From NCBI GenBank assembly GCA_021904315.1, contig CM038918.1, positions 15,763,349 to 15,827,348 on the forward strand: a stretch of 64,000 bases of DNA, given 5' to 3'. The stretch comes from Sphagnum magellanicum (taxonomy: Eukaryota > Streptophyta > Sphagnopsida > Sphagnales > Sphagnaceae). This document shows, piece by piece, positions 36,290 to 48,234 of this stretch. The position numbers and the translations under genes were made by a program. Within the stretch, counting starts at the first letter, position 1. Each line of letters starts with the position of its first letter. The notes under the pieces are model-generated. The model ran no database searches. It saw nothing but the letters and a program-made list of their open reading frames with translations, and had not been told where the DNA came from.

Positions 36290-37150
36290 TTAGTCCAAGG
36301 TATCATTCAAGACCTCAAATACATGTCAAGATTTGATTCAAGAGTTCAAGAAACATCTTGAGCCCATTTTAGACTTTAAAATAGTCAAAGGTTTCATTCA
36401 AAACTTAAAGTACATTTTAAGATCTTATTTAAGGTCTCAACAAACGATTCAAGCCTTTGTTTTAAACCTTAAAAACAATCCAAGTTTTGTTAAGAGTTGA
36501 AGTACACCTCAAGATCCAATTGAAGACCTCAAAAAGCAACCCAAGCCCTTGTTTAAGACATTAAAATAATCCAAGGTAACCTTCAAAACCTAAAATACAT
36601 TTCAAAATCTAATTGAAAACCTTAAGAAATAATTCAAGCCCTTGTTTCAAGCATTAAAAAATAGTCCAAGCTCTCTTTGAAAAGCCTAAAATACTTTCAA
36701 GATTTGATTAAAGACCTCAAACCCTTGTTTCGAATCATTAAAAAAATCCATGTTCTTGTTCATTACCTGAAATGTACATTTCAAAATCTGATTAAGGATC
36801 TTAAGGAAAACTCAAGCTCTCATTTCATACCTTAAAAAAATTGCCCAAGGTCCCATTGAAAACTTGAAAGACATTTCAATATCTGATTAAAGACCTTGAC
36901 CCCTTTTTTTAAACCTCAAAACCAATTTGTGTTCTTGTTCAAGACCTAAAATACATTTCAAGATTTCATTGAAGACCTCAAGAAAAAAAACAAAACTCAA
37001 ACCCTTGTTTAAGACCTTAAAAATAATCCATGTTCTTGTTTAGGACTTGGAACACAATTCAAACTTTGATTGAAGACCTTAAGAAGGAATTCGAAACTTC
37101 ATTTCAAACCTTAAAAACATGTCCAAGCTCTTGTTCAAGACTTGAAGTAC
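36290..37150. repeat. Degenerate satellite, period about 92 bp, ten units
   Basis: The GTCCAAGG-type word occurs at about 36,293, 36,384, 36,478, 36,569, 36,664, 36,746, 36,843, 36,922, 37,026 and 37,121. Each unit also contains CAAGACCT, ATACATTTCAAGATTTGATT and CAAGCCCTTGTTT blocks. Units differ by 15-30 percent by eye and no frame is maintained. It is unlike the other arrays in the window. Confidence 0.85.
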
Positions 37151-38544
37151 ATTAAACTTGGAGGTATCTACACCTTTAATCTTTTGTGATTAATAGTGTG
37201 ATTTGGTTTTCCATCCCCCATGGAAACCCCAATGGAAAGAGGTCATGTTATATAAACTTTATATTGAGGTCATGGAAGGCTCAATATCCTTAGTTTAAAT
37301 TAGAGAAAGAAGGCATAATCTTTCTTCAATAGATAGTTGGGAAGTTCATGCTAGTCTCCCCTTACTTCTAGTTCAATGGAGGTCCTTGGGACAAAAATCA
37401 AAATTGTCACAATGTGATGGGTTTCTAACTCCTTGACTTGTTAACTCTTTGTTGGTTTAAGATAACAAAACAATAGTGGAAAGAGGTTGGGGTATTGGTG
37501 AAGTTGGAGAATTTCATGCCATAACGATGAAGGTGATGGTTTGTGAGTGACACTTTTCACGATTATTATTGCATTCATTTTATCATGTTAGTTTTGGTAT
37601 TGTCAGAATTGACACAATGATGGTTACCTCTAAAGTGTTATTTGTGGAGTTTTTCTCTGCAATTTCAAAGATATTTGTGTGTGTGCAAGATTTGTAGGAA
37701 AAGAATCAAGATGCTTTAGGGTAGAAATGCCTATCACCAAACGCCCACCTATTACCAAACACACATTCTGAGCACTACCAACCCTATGACAAATATAAGT
37801 ATTCACATATATATGTACATTTTTTACCCTAATACCAAACGATTAGTAAAAGGAAAATAATGTTTAATCTTTTCATTTAATTGTCCATGGATAAGGGACA
37901 AATGTTTGGTCATGAGCATGATCCCATTTGATTTTCACCAAATATTTTACTTTTTATAAATTAAGGTTGTTGGTTGTGGGGGTGAGGATTTTTGGCATGT
38001 CCACCTCCATGCACACAAATAATTAATGGGGATACAAAGATGGGTTGGTAAATGTTTAAAAATAAGTGATTTTCGGTTTAGGATTAGTGTTTACAATGTT
38101 CAATATACAAATGTGGGCACCCTAATTATAGGGAAAGGTGTGGGACATTTCTAGATTGTTGTGGGGGTTGGGATTATTAAGTGTTTTGTGAAAGGACTAA
38201 TCTAGGTCAAACTTGTAGACATGTGTAATTCATTATGGGGTAAGGATTATTTAATTGTGTGGCAAGAGAAGCCCACTCCCTACTTTGGATGCCTCTATTT
38301 TGGATACCCAATCATTTGTAACTTGTTAAACTTTCTCGCCAAAAGTTGCACACACATGATATTTAAAAATTGTTTAAATATGCTAACATTTTGTATTTTG
38401 GGTTTTCATTATCAAGAGAAAAAACATGTCCAAAATTCTAGAGCATGTTGAGCAAGAATTACAAACTTTTTTTGAGCTTTTGGTTCCTAGTGTTATAGGG
38501 TTAAGGTCTTTGTTGTATGGAGGGCAAGCTAGTTCTAACAAAAC
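37151..38544. other. Intergenic, nothing firm
   Basis: Moderately AT-rich. A 76-codon ORF at 38,221-38,451 (MCNSLWGKDYLIVWQEKPTP) has no recognisable domain and may be chance. Confidence 0.45.
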
Positions 38545-38985
38545 AATAATTTAAGAAGTAAAAGTTGAGAAGGAAATTGGATGCAGCAAGAAAACAGATC
38601 AGGAGGTAAAAGTAAAGAAGGAATCTAAGGCCAACAAAGTTGTGTTTCATGCAGTGAAAGTAAAAGAAAAGATTGCATATTTAAAAGTAGATCCTACATT
38701 TGATGAGGCCATATTCTTATATATAGGTAAAGTTTACATCAAAAAAATTAGCAAGTATATATATTATCTTTGGGTTGTTAAATCTATGAAAAGTCTTTTG
38801 GTTCAAAGGAAAAATGGAAATCACGAGTAGTGGGTAGTAGCAAAGTTGCATAGCCAAATATTCACTCCAATTGCATGCATAGACACCATAGATGAAAACT
38901 TGGTTTGGTTAGATTTTGAAGATTGGTTCAATTTTATTTCAAATACTAGAAAAAAGAAAAATATGCACACGTTACTTACCTTGAA
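38545..38985 (+). pseudogene. Coding-like remnant, unknown
   Basis: One frame reads almost open from a lysine-rich start (KVEKEIGCSKKTDQEVKVKK) through a conserved-looking segment DENLVWLDFEDWFNFISNT near 38,895-38,950, interrupted by a stop near 38,828. It lies about 250 bp upstream of the transposase remnant, on the same strand. It could be an extra ORF of that transposon, part of another element, or a host gene fragment. No family recognised. Confidence 0.3.
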
Positions 38986-39199
38986 CTAATTGATTTTCTA
39001 TATTCATGGTCTAATTTCAAGAAGAACAAAGGCATATTTCTTGTCGATAATGCACAAGAACCTCTAGTTTGGTGGAGGCTTAGTCATGGGGGGTCCAACT
39101 AGCCATGAACTTCAATGTACCATGAAGGAGGAAGAGCAATGTGTTGGATTAATTAACACCTAACAAAGAAAACATGCCTCTTTAACTTGAATCGCAATC

Positions 39200-40990
39200 A
39201 TGACAAAAGTTAGTAAGGGTTACTAAGCAATTAATTGGTCCAAGAGGCAATTGGAGAAATGAAGACCTAGAAAAGGCCATGGACACAATTGAAAGAGGGT
39301 TTACATAATTAAAAAAGGCAAGTTGGTATTGGAACATACCTTTGACAAGCCTATTAGACCATATCACCGGCAAAATTATGTCAAGAAAATGTGGCCCACT
39401 TGGAGTTTTATTAGTTGATGAAGATGCAACAATTGTTGAATGGGTATTTGGCATGTAGGAATGTGGTTTGTCAATTTCCTTACATAAATTGAAATTCAAA
39501 ATGGCAGAGTTAACATAGACATGTGCAACACCATTCAATAATGGCATCCCTAGAACCTCATGGTGGTGTCGGTTTAAGTGAAAGCACCTTGAAATATCCA
39601 TTTGCATGGCAAAATGATTGGATAAGGCACAAGGATTAACCCCAGTTGCATGCAATTATTTCTATGAGAATTTGTAATCATTATCCAACAAACACAACTA
39701 TCCTCTAAACCACATATGGAATTGTGATGAAACTGGTATTTAGGCTAGTAGGCAATATGGCACATGAATGCTTGCAAAAAAAGGATCACAACAAGTTTAC
39801 AACATAATACCAAAATCAAGGGAATGAATGATAGTCAATTATGTAGTAAATGCAGCTAGAGGCGTCCTTCATGGCTTTTACATTTTCAAAGCTAAGAGGA
39901 TTAAAAAGGATTACATTCAATGATGTAAGCTAGGATCTTGTATGGAAATGCAAGAAAAAACATGGATGACACGTTTGTTCAAACTTTTTTAAAATTTTTT
40001 TGATTAATACTAGGAGGTCTATTTTAACAAAATAAGCACCTTTTAATTCTAAATGAACATGGATCACATGTCATTTCAAAAACAATCAAACAAACATATG
40101 AAGCAAGGCTATATGATTACCCTTCCATCCCACACTTCCCATGTTCTATAGCCTTTGGATGTTAGTTACTTTAGGCCATTCAAATATGTTTTTAGAAAGG
40201 AAAGAGATGAAAACATGTTCAGGAACAACCATAGAGAGCTAGACAAGGTTACATTAACATGTTGGGTGGATAGAACATTCAATTAGTCGCTATCCAAGCA
40301 AAACATCAAAGCAAGGTTCAAAACCACAATGATATGGCCTTTAAACCTTAGGGCAATGGACAACTGAAACAAACTTAACAATAGAATTAGATTTGGACAT
40401 ATCAAATGATGAAAATGGACAATCAGAAGGAGTAGTAGATGGCAACCAATGGGGCGAAGATAGAGCTATAGTAGAATTAACTAACATCGTTAGAATTTTG
40501 CAGAATGAAGGTGAATCTACCCAAAATGATCTTGTGCAATCAACAACACAATACTATGTCCATGAACCTAGACATGAATATGTTACAATAGGAGTTCAAA
40601 GGTTAAGTGAAATTGACATGGAAGCTAAAGTTGTTTGCCTTATTAACCCTACCCAAGAAGTAGTAATCAAAAACCAGAAGCTGAAGCCAACTTTGCCTAA
40701 AAATTAGTAGTTAAAACAGTTGAAATCTAGAATGCAATAGCTTGAACTTCGTAAGTGTTCCTTATTGGCAACATGTTGTTACTAAGCTTGTTTACAAGGA
40801 AAATAAGAGAGACAAAACCATTAGTAGACTACTCCGAGTCTCATGTTGTTACATTAGAGCAACATTTGAACATTCTATGTCAAAAAACTATGTAAAAAAA
40901 AGTAATAGACAAAGAAAAGGAAATGAGAAGGCAAGAAAAGGAAACCAGGACCACACAATGAACAATTACATCAACTAATGCAAATATCAT
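39200..40990 (+). mobile_element. Pogo/jerky-like DNA transposon, decayed
   Basis: A Tc1/mariner-superfamily element of the pogo type, recognised from its transposase remnant. The boundaries are those of the coding region; terminal inverted repeats and the TA target duplication were not found. Family X or M MITEs share no obvious sequence with it. Confidence 0.6.
39240..40978 (+). pseudogene. Pogo/jerky-like transposase (DDE_1 type), broken
   Basis: The enzyme would cut and paste its own element. Seen in order: an N-terminal helix-turn-helix part (DLEKAMDTIERG, then LLDHITGK and VLLVDEDATIVEWV, near 39,262-39,450) as in Psq/CENP-B DNA-binding domains; the first catalytic motif WNCDETG at 39,717-39,737; VNAARGVLHGFYIF near 39,845-39,890; a second-motif segment NEHGSH near 40,050-40,070, where an aspartate is usual; HTSHVL.PLDVSYFRPFK near 40,130-40,185; and FKTTMIWPLNLRAM near 40,318-40,358. 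An acidic tail (open 40,393-40,707) and a basic KSNRQRKGNEKARKG segment (to 40,978) follow. Several in-frame stops and at least one frame change make it inactive. The family is well supported by motif order. Confidence 0.7.
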
Positions 40991-41469
40991 GAGGATCCAA
41001 AGGCGGGTTGAGAGATGAGAAAGAACAATCTTCAATAGTGCTTGGTCTTTTGCAAATGTGAGGGAAGTGGGAGATAAATTCCATAGGTAGATTACAGTTG
41101 ATGTGCTAACCCAGGTGCTTCTTTCCAGCAATTTGAATTTTGGTAATATAACACAAGAACAAAGGGAGGTTATAACATAAGCAAAAGCTCAGATGTTGGG
41201 TAGGAGACATGTTGTAATAGGAATGTAGCAACCAAATGTTGTAGGACAACATGAACTTCCTATAGGAATGTAACAACAATAACTAGGAGAGCAAGAAGTT
41301 TAGGTAAGAAGGCATCATCTAGGAGAGTAACAATCACCTGCAAGAGAACACGAAAAGCCTGAGCTTGCTACTACGAATGCATCAACCAATCTTTAAATAA
41401 CATGGGTGGAGATGAGAATATATGACAGAAACAAGATTTTTGAAATCATAGGAGCAAGTTTTTGGAGAG

Positions 41470-41840
41470 GATCACATCAAGTGCTTGGAAGAAGGGATCA
41501 CAATAATAAGAGGATTAGGAGGTAGTAAGCTTTTGGGAAGAAGGACACACATAGATCAAGTTTTTGGGAAGGCTAAAAATAGGGCAACAAGTTTTTAAGA
41601 AGGTTGGAAATTAGGCAACAAGTGGAAACAAGACAGGAAACAAGACAACAACATTTGGGAAGGTTGGAAGGCTAGAAACAAGGCAACAACATTTGGCTAG
41701 AAGCAAGGTTGCCAAGGCTGGGAATAAGTAGCAAGTTTTTGGGAAGAAGGATAGAAGGTAGGAAGGTTGTAAACAAGGTAGAATCATTGGGAAGTAAATT
41801 TTTAGACTAGGAACAAGGCAACAAGTTTTTGGGAACACAT
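41470..41840. repeat. Degenerate minisatellite
   Basis: Units around GGCAACAAGTTTTTGGGAAG and GGAAGGTTGGAA repeat about a dozen times with variable spacing of 20-40 bp. The strand is purine-rich. No gene. Confidence 0.7.
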
Positions 41841-42104
41841 ACACACACACACAAGATAATCACACTGGTGTCTTCCCACATGCACACAAAAAAATCATAA
41901 GAAGAAAAAAAAAAAACATGTTAAAAAAACCATAAAAAAACATTTCAAAGAAAGATAGACAAGCTTAGTTGTTGCTCTTCCTTTGAGATGACACAAGGTT
42001 ACAATACAACCTAGCTTTGCTTGTTTTGCACTAGTAAGAGATGCTTCTAGAGCGAGGTCACTAAGAAGGATAGGAAGAACTTTCTAGACAACTCTCCAGA
42101 GCTT
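41841..42104. other. Intergenic
   Basis: Short CA run (41,843-41,853) and A-rich stretches; nothing else seen. Confidence 0.5.
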
Positions 42105-42212
42105 GGAAGAAAAAGCTTTGGAGAGGTTGGAAGTGAAGTGAAAGAAAAAGCTTTGGAGAGGTTGGAAGTGAAGTGAAAGAAAAAGCTTTGGAGAGGTTGG
42201 AAGTGAAGTGAA
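42105..42212. repeat. 35-bp tandem repeat, three copies
   Basis: AAAAGCTTTG lies at 42,111, 42,146 and 42,181, an exact 35-bp period. The units (with GAGAGGTTGGAAGTGAAGTG) are nearly identical, so the array is young. Confidence 0.95.
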
Positions 42213-42916
42213 GAGAAGAGGACACCACATTCCAAACCCTTGAGCCTATAAAGTGACAACACCTCCAACTATTCATTTAGTTAGGGGTACCCATTCAATA
42301 TTTTAGGGTTAGCAAACTACTGCATTCCTAAGACCGTAGGTCAAAAACCTTTTCTTCAGGTTTTGATCTAGTCTTTGGTGTATGATGAACCATTTTGAAC
42401 AAGAACTTGAATTTTTTAGCATTCATCTAGTTTGGTTATAAGTGAGAACTTGACACGTGTCAAGTGCACATTGTTCATCCATTGGTGTGCATGTGTTTGT
42501 TCATCAATGGTTTTAATGTTTGATAAGATTTGTATTAAAAAAGAAAAGAGGGTTTTTACTTAGTAAAATCATAATTTTTTGTTTCTTTACCAAATTGAAT
42601 GATTCAAATGGCAAGAGGTGCATAGCTAGATGGAGCACAAATTTGTTTTGGATATTGAGACCAGACAAAGAACAAGATGCTAGAAGGCTCCAATCTCTGA
42701 AGTGTTTGGTGATAGGCATTTCTACCCTATTAGTCACAACAATTTACAGCAATGCACCTCCTGATTCAACAAGTGGGGGCAATTCTAAAATGGTTGAAGG
42801 GATTCCATAGCATGCCAAGTGAAGAGAATTGGACATACAATTGAGCCTTCCACTGCTATTAGGTCAACTTCTCTTGTCAAAACATTAACCCATGGCTTGT
42901 TTAAGTTAAAGGACAA
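42213..42916. other. Intergenic
   Basis: No supported gene. A 96-codon ORF at 42,520-42,810 shows no known motif. Confidence 0.45.
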
Positions 42917-43311
42917 TAACGTCATCTGTAAAGTCAGTCGACTAGGGGGACGAGAAAGGCCAGTTTTGGCATAAAAGGCCATCCAATGTGTAACTGGGAA
43001 TGAAATTTACAAAAACGAAATAATTGGGACCCAAACCAGTTTTTCCACCAATTTTGGTGGTAAATTGAGTTTCATCCCCTCTTTCCTTTTTCCTGAGCGC
43101 CTCCACTGCTGCGATATATATTGTCACTGCTCCTACCTGTACAACTACTATAATTAGTCTCAAACCTTGTGCATTAAATGCTGAGTTTCAGCATTTCATA
43201 CTGAGATTTAATAAAATTTCCTTACTTTGCAGATACCATTGAAAGAGGGGATAGGGGGTGAAAGCAGAGGGGAGGGGGGTGAAAGAGAGGATGACTTTAT
43301 CGATAACTTTA
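42917..43311 (+). mobile_element. MITE family M, copy 1
   Basis: About 395 bp with drifted inverted ends: TAACGTCATCTGTAAAGT on the left and TGACTTTATCGATAACTTTA on the right. The interior carries GTAAATTGAGTTTCATCCC, a CCTGAGCGCCTCCACTGCTG block, ATGCTGAGTTTCAGCATTTC and GGGGATAGGGGGTGAAA. The same blocks occur on the other strand at 50,758-51,155, with nearly the same total length. The family consensus end TAGAGTTATCCKTAAAGTA and a TA at each border suggest a Stowaway (Tc1/mariner) type. Confidence 0.75.
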
Positions 43312-43649
43312 ATGGTTCTGCAACAATTTTTAATTTAGGCTCTTTTCTTTTTCTGGGGTCCTATGGTTTAGTGCACACTACTCATCTCACCTATACATGA
43401 TCAGCAATGAACATTTTGGATTAAAATTGTTCAATGGTTGCATATTAGGATGTTGGATTCTAGGATGGAGCGAATGAAATTCTGCTCCTAGCATAATATC
43501 TGAAGTTTCTTCTAGCATTTTTGATTTGCTGCTAAACCTTCATAAGCAGGAATTATCAAGCACATATTGTCCAGAGGGAGTGGCCCCCCACCAAGTTCAG
43601 GTTTTTGCACAATGTTGAACTCTGCACTGAAAACACACAAAAACACAGC
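43312..43649. other. Intergenic
   Basis: Nothing recognised. Confidence 0.5.
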
Positions 43650-44010
43650 TCTTCCCTGTCACCACAACTCAAATTGCAAAACAACAGTCCAAAATGCAAC
43701 GATAATCTACTGTTTTGAAACTTTGTTAAAAAACAAATCCAAGAGTATGTTGAACATCATCATCTGAACATGATGGTCATTGCAAAACAAACAAACAAAC
43801 AAAACAGACCCAAGATGCAGAATGCACTGACTTTTGCTATAGTGAAACTTTGTTTAAAATTTCATGGATATGTCCCGACATAATCGTAATGCAACCGAGA
43901 TTGCAAAACATCAGTCCAAGATGTAGAAAGCACTGATTTTTGTTCTTTAAAACTTTCGTTTAAAGTTCATGGGGATGTTGAGCATCATCATCATCCTAAC
44001 ATCAAATTGA
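43650..44010. repeat. Tandem repeat of about 105-120 bp, three copies
   Basis: Copies start with ATTGCAAAACA near 43,673, 43,777 and 43,899. They share CAGTCCAAGATGCAGAA, a GAAACTTTGTTTAAA block and GTTGAGCATCATCATC. The middle copy has gained a short (CAAA)n run (43,781-43,800). Confidence 0.8.
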
Positions 44011-45138
44011 TGATTTATGACCCAATTCATAATGTAGGAAAACATTCAAGTGGATGTTGTCAAAGACTTCTCTGCTCAATCAACAAGCAAGGGGTGTCAC
44101 ACTGCAGCCTTGCCATTTACATTAAAAAGTATCTTAAGGCAAAAAGAAAGCATTATGGAAACTCAAATATTTCACCATGCAAAAATATAATCTTCAAAAA
44201 ATCCTCTGAAGAAACCAAAGTCCTTCAAGATATTGTAACTCCATAAATAATCTCTAAACACACGCCAAAATATCATCTTTCAAAAATGCTCATATAAAAA
44301 TAGACCTATTATGACTTAGGGGCCAAAATCCCTTAAGCTACTATACTCTATAATGAATCTAAACACAAAGTTACCAGATAACAAATCCCTCTACTGGGGC
44401 TCATGGCAAGTGCAATCTTGATGAGGGGAGATTCTGTTATTTTCCAAGAAAAAAGTCCATTTAGGCTCTTGAAATTCTGCACTTTGTACCATACATGGAG
44501 CAATTGCCCACACCACTCTAGACCCTTAAATCATTCTATGTGTACTATTGAAAGACATGACATTCCACCTTATCGAATTTAGCCGGAACCATAACCCTAA
44601 TTTTTTTAAAAACCATCAACTGGACAATACTAGTTGTAACTGACACGGATGAATGGTTTGAATTTGGCGTAATTATCAATGTTGGATGGGTATATCAATT
44701 TTAATACATCAGCCAGATAAAGGTAAATTTAAAATTTTGAAATAGATATCAGCTGGGTGAGGGTAAATATACTTCCAAAAAATTCAAAACTAGATAAGGT
44801 TAAGGGTATAAATGCTTTGAAAAATTATCAATCTAAGTAAAAGTAAAGGTAAATGATGAACATTTACTCTATTTACACCAGTATGGCACATTTCAAAGAC
44901 AATTCAAAGTGAAGTAAGACGATTTACTTGTGCAATTGGCATTGGAAACATGGACGTGTGAAATTTCAAACATCCTATCAAAAAAAGGAAAAATAAAATC
45001 AAATCCATCAATAGCATAAAAAAACATATTCAAAGCATTTTTGTAATGAAAAAATGAGGGGAAAAATCTAAAGGGGTTTGAAGAGCATATGGTAAGAGTA
45101 TTTTCCCAAGGTAATTATTGTCATGAATTTTTTAAAAT

Positions 45139-45141
<3 letters not shown>
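44011..45141. other. Intergenic with a family N fragment
   Basis: 44,312-44,365 (GGCCAAAATCCCTTAAGCTA, then CTATACTCTATAATGA) matches the ends of the 642-bp units at 48.9-50.2 kb. A 79-codon ORF (44,007-44,246) is not recognised. Confidence 0.55.

Positions 45142-45184
<43 letters not shown>
45142..45184. repeat. (AT)n microsatellite
   Basis: About twenty AT units, the longest dinucleotide run in the window. Confidence 0.95.
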
Positions 45185-45189
<5 letters not shown>

Positions 45190-45556
45190 AATTAATCACC
45201 ATAATCTGAACCTTCTTTTCATTGTATTTGGAGGGCATGTTATCAATAGGAATCCGTTGGTCTTACTATTTTAAGTGACAAACGGGCTATGTAATATGCA
45301 ACATGGAAATTGTTGAACTTGTTCCGAGTTGATGATAGTTTTGATTTAATATGAGTAACCTAATCAAGTCAATTACGACTTATAGTTGGCAATTGTTGTA
45401 TTTCAGTGTCTCAACAATTTTACCCAACATGAGGGGTTTACACTTGATGATTATTCCATCGTATGAAAATATCTTAGTAAGAAATATTTTAGGTTGCAGG
45501 GTTGTTGTAAGTAAGACTGTGTCAGTTTATATATTCACGATCAACCCTTGTTTAAC

Positions 45557-45557
45557 A

Positions 45558-45592
<35 letters not shown>

Positions 45593-45595
45593 AAA
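45557..45595. repeat. (AAAT)n microsatellite
   Basis: Nine tetranucleotide units. Confidence 0.95.
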
Positions 45596-45849
45596 ATTTA
45601 AAAACTAGTAAAACTTAGTAAAAGTCGGTGGTCAAGGTGGCTTCTGAGTTTCATACCCGGAGCATGCAGCTTCCGAATGTACATAATGCCCATATACGGG
45701 TACCGTCTCAGGGGTTTTTTGAGGAGGAATTTTATCACTGTGATGATTTTTCATTGGGGGAAAGTGGTGTTAAAAATAGTGTTTTTTTGGGTTTTCTAAT
45801 CACCAAATTTCAGAAATTTTCAAATCAAATTGCTAGATTTTTGTATTAA

Positions 45850-46320
45850 GCTCTAGCAGGGCCAGCAAACAACATAGAAGGATGATTTATTTATTTTTAC
45901 TTTCATATTTTGTTCATAGCCAGATTTGCTTTAATCATTGAGATTTGCTCATGTGGTGGGGAATTAAAAACTGGAATTTCATGAAGTTTTTTGTAATTTC
46001 CTCCCATGTAAGTGGGAGGTCCGGCCATATTGGTCCTTACCTGGGGCGGAGAGTTGGGGGGGCAGAAATTTTGCCAAATTTTGACCTGAAAAATATGATT
46101 TGACGTATATGAAGGATTTTCCATGAAAAAAAGACTGAAATTCGACAGATTTCAAAGGAATTTTTTTCAAATTGCCATATTTTGATGATAAGTTCCAATA
46201 GGTCACCAAGAACATAGAAGGATTCTGTCTTTTTTTCTACTTTCATATCTAGTATGTAGCCAAATCTGGCTAAATTATCTTATGGATGATTGCCACTTCA
46301 GGTACATCACAAAATTGGGA
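45850..46320 (+). mobile_element. MITE family X, partly duplicated right end
   Basis: Two successive right-end segments. The first (about 45,870-45,955) has AACATAGAAGGATGATTTAT and CATAGCCAGATTTGCTT. The second (about 46,085-46,320) has a GATTTTCCATGAAAAA block, AACATAGAAGGATTCTG, GTAGCCAAATCTGGCTAAAT and the terminus GGTACATCACAAAATTG. The second is one of the best-preserved ends of the family and almost mirrors 9,241-9,300. Confidence 0.7.
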
Positions 46321-47090
46321 AAAAGAAAAAAAAACCCTGCCACAAGCGAGTGTATTACATTACACTTAGGAACTTTATTTGTTGTTTGTTATTTTGTGTA
46401 CACTTGCTTGCTCCCCAAAAGCCTTCATTGGATGGCTTTTTGGATTTATGTGTAGAGCAAGTAGTGCTTAAGTACGGCAAAAAAGAGAAAACTGGGCATG
46501 CTTTGCAACGTGATCAACTTCAGGAGGAGGAAAAGACTGAAGCCCAAAATTTGGAAAAAGGATTTGGATATATAGGCTACAAAGTCGAAGGAGACTCATC
46601 ACTTTTCATAGCTTAGAGCATTCCCACTGGTGCTCAACATGTGAACCTGCCAAAGTATTTCTCACATCTAAGTTTAGTTATTTACTTTTTTGCAACCCTA
46701 CCCATAAAACTGAAAGACTGCAAACAGGTGAGGACTACTAATAACAAACCACCATTATGAAACAGGGACCGACAGTCAGATCATATTTATTACACTCTTT
46801 TCTAGCAGATGCACAGCTTTGCTGCGCTTTTTACCAGCCTCAGCAAACTGAGCAAATATGTAGGAGAAAAACTATTTTCCTGAGCTAAACAGGCATACGT
46901 TGACTTTTCTTCCTCCAATTTTAATGTGCAGGGTCACATACTGAACACTGGTGGGGATGCTCTTAGAACCCATATATAGGGAACTTTGAGCTCTCCACTA
47001 TGCAAAATAGAAGCATGCTTAAGAAGTTCCTTTGCCATTACATTAAAAAAATTGTATTTATTCTTTCATGGCCGACTTTGCTCAACAAAA
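46321..47090. other. Intergenic
   Basis: No firm gene. An open stretch at about 46,430-46,616 (with CVEQVVLKYGKKEKTGHALQ) is coding-like in composition but starts inside a family X element and resembles nothing I know. Confidence 0.4.
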
Positions 47091-47385
47091 GAGGAAATTG
47101 TGGAACCAAGCTTTGTTTGAATAATTTTTGGAGTCATATTCCTAGTTTATCTTGTGTGGGTCTTTTTTTTTTGCCTGGTCCATAGTCCATACTCTTTTTG
47201 ATGACTAAAAACCCCACCACGGAAATCCTCAAGAAGAGAGGAAATTGTGGAATCAAGCTTGTTTGATTAATTTTTGGAGTCATATTCCTAGTTTATCTTG
47301 GGTGGCTCTTTTTTTTTTTTGCCTGGTCCATAGTCCATACTCTTTTTGATGACTAGAAACCCCACCATGGAAATCCCCCACTCCA
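47091..47385. repeat. 147-bp tandem duplication
   Basis: GAGGAAATTGTGGAA starts at 47,091 and again at 47,238. The two copies, each with a T run before GCCTGGTCCATAGTCCATAC, are more than 90 percent identical by eye, so the duplication is recent. Confidence 0.95.
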
Positions 47386-47889
47386 CCACCCCCACCCTAA
47401 AATTTGTAGAAAGGCTAGCTATAGTTGCATGGCTTTTGTGAGACCAATAAGATGTGATGCGAACAAGTAAAAGTTTGAATATTTCAATAGTGCGTCAATT
47501 GATTCTCAAGAAAAAGCATAAAATTTATCCATTTGTCTAAGTCCCGGGACTCCTCAATAGTCTTGGAAGCAGTTTTGAGAGTGTTGAAAAGGAGGTGGGC
47601 TTGTGTGCAAGTGCTTGGCCCTTTCTTTTGGGATATGTATATATATTCCGTACACAATTATACGGATATAAAGTTTCACTTTCACGCTTTTGGAGGTAGG
47701 TAACATTTGGTGTCGAATTCTTGTGATTGAACACGGCTCTCTCTCTACATTTTGCTTCCTTGGTGTGCCATGACCTAATTGGTCCTTCACCCATCGTGAC
47801 ATGTAAAACCACATATAATACCTTCACATGGTACACAATCAAGACAATTTAAAAAAAACCCGGAGATTGCCTAGTTAGCTATCCAATGC
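47386..47889. other. Intergenic
   Basis: Two overlapping minus-strand ORFs (47,537-47,842 and 47,554-47,814) show no family features. No gene called. Confidence 0.45.
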
Positions 47890-48213
47890 ATGCCCATTGT
47901 GACATCTACAGCAAATGGGGACCCTTCTATGATAGATACTGCACCAATCCTACCAAAGACAACTATGATTTTTGGTGGCATAATGACCTACTTCCGCACC
48001 AACTCCTTTACAAAAGAGCTAGGATTTTGCCCTAATCTACTTCCCAACTATGGTGTGTATAGCAACACATGGTACCACCAATATGCACCCATAGCTGCCT
48101 TTCCTTCCATTAGCCAAGCTTTTAAAATGGTGACGGGCCCGCAATTTAGGACCATAGTTTTCATGCGGCCAATGAGACTTCTTGACACGCATTCCGGCTT
48201 TTGGGTTTGGTAG
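47890..48213 (+). CDS. Hypothetical 107-codon ORF, possibly spurious
   Basis: ATG at 47,890, stop at 48,211-48,213. The product would contain MPIVTSTANGDPSMIDTAPI and, later, PNYGVYSNTWYHQYAPIAAF, with a mixed, protein-like composition and no low-complexity run. No signal peptide, membrane segment or known motif is visible. It ends about 20 bp before a family G repeat. No promoter or splice partner was found. It may be a piece of an old gene or transposon, or chance. Confidence 0.25.
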   Translation: MPIVTSTANGDPSMIDTAPILPKTTMIFGGIMTYFRTNSFTKELGFCPNLLPNYGVYSNTWYHQYAPIAAFPSISQAFKMVTGPQFRTIVFMRPMRLLDTHSGFWVW

Positions 48214-48234
48214 GGGCAGGGAACAAGGAGTGTT

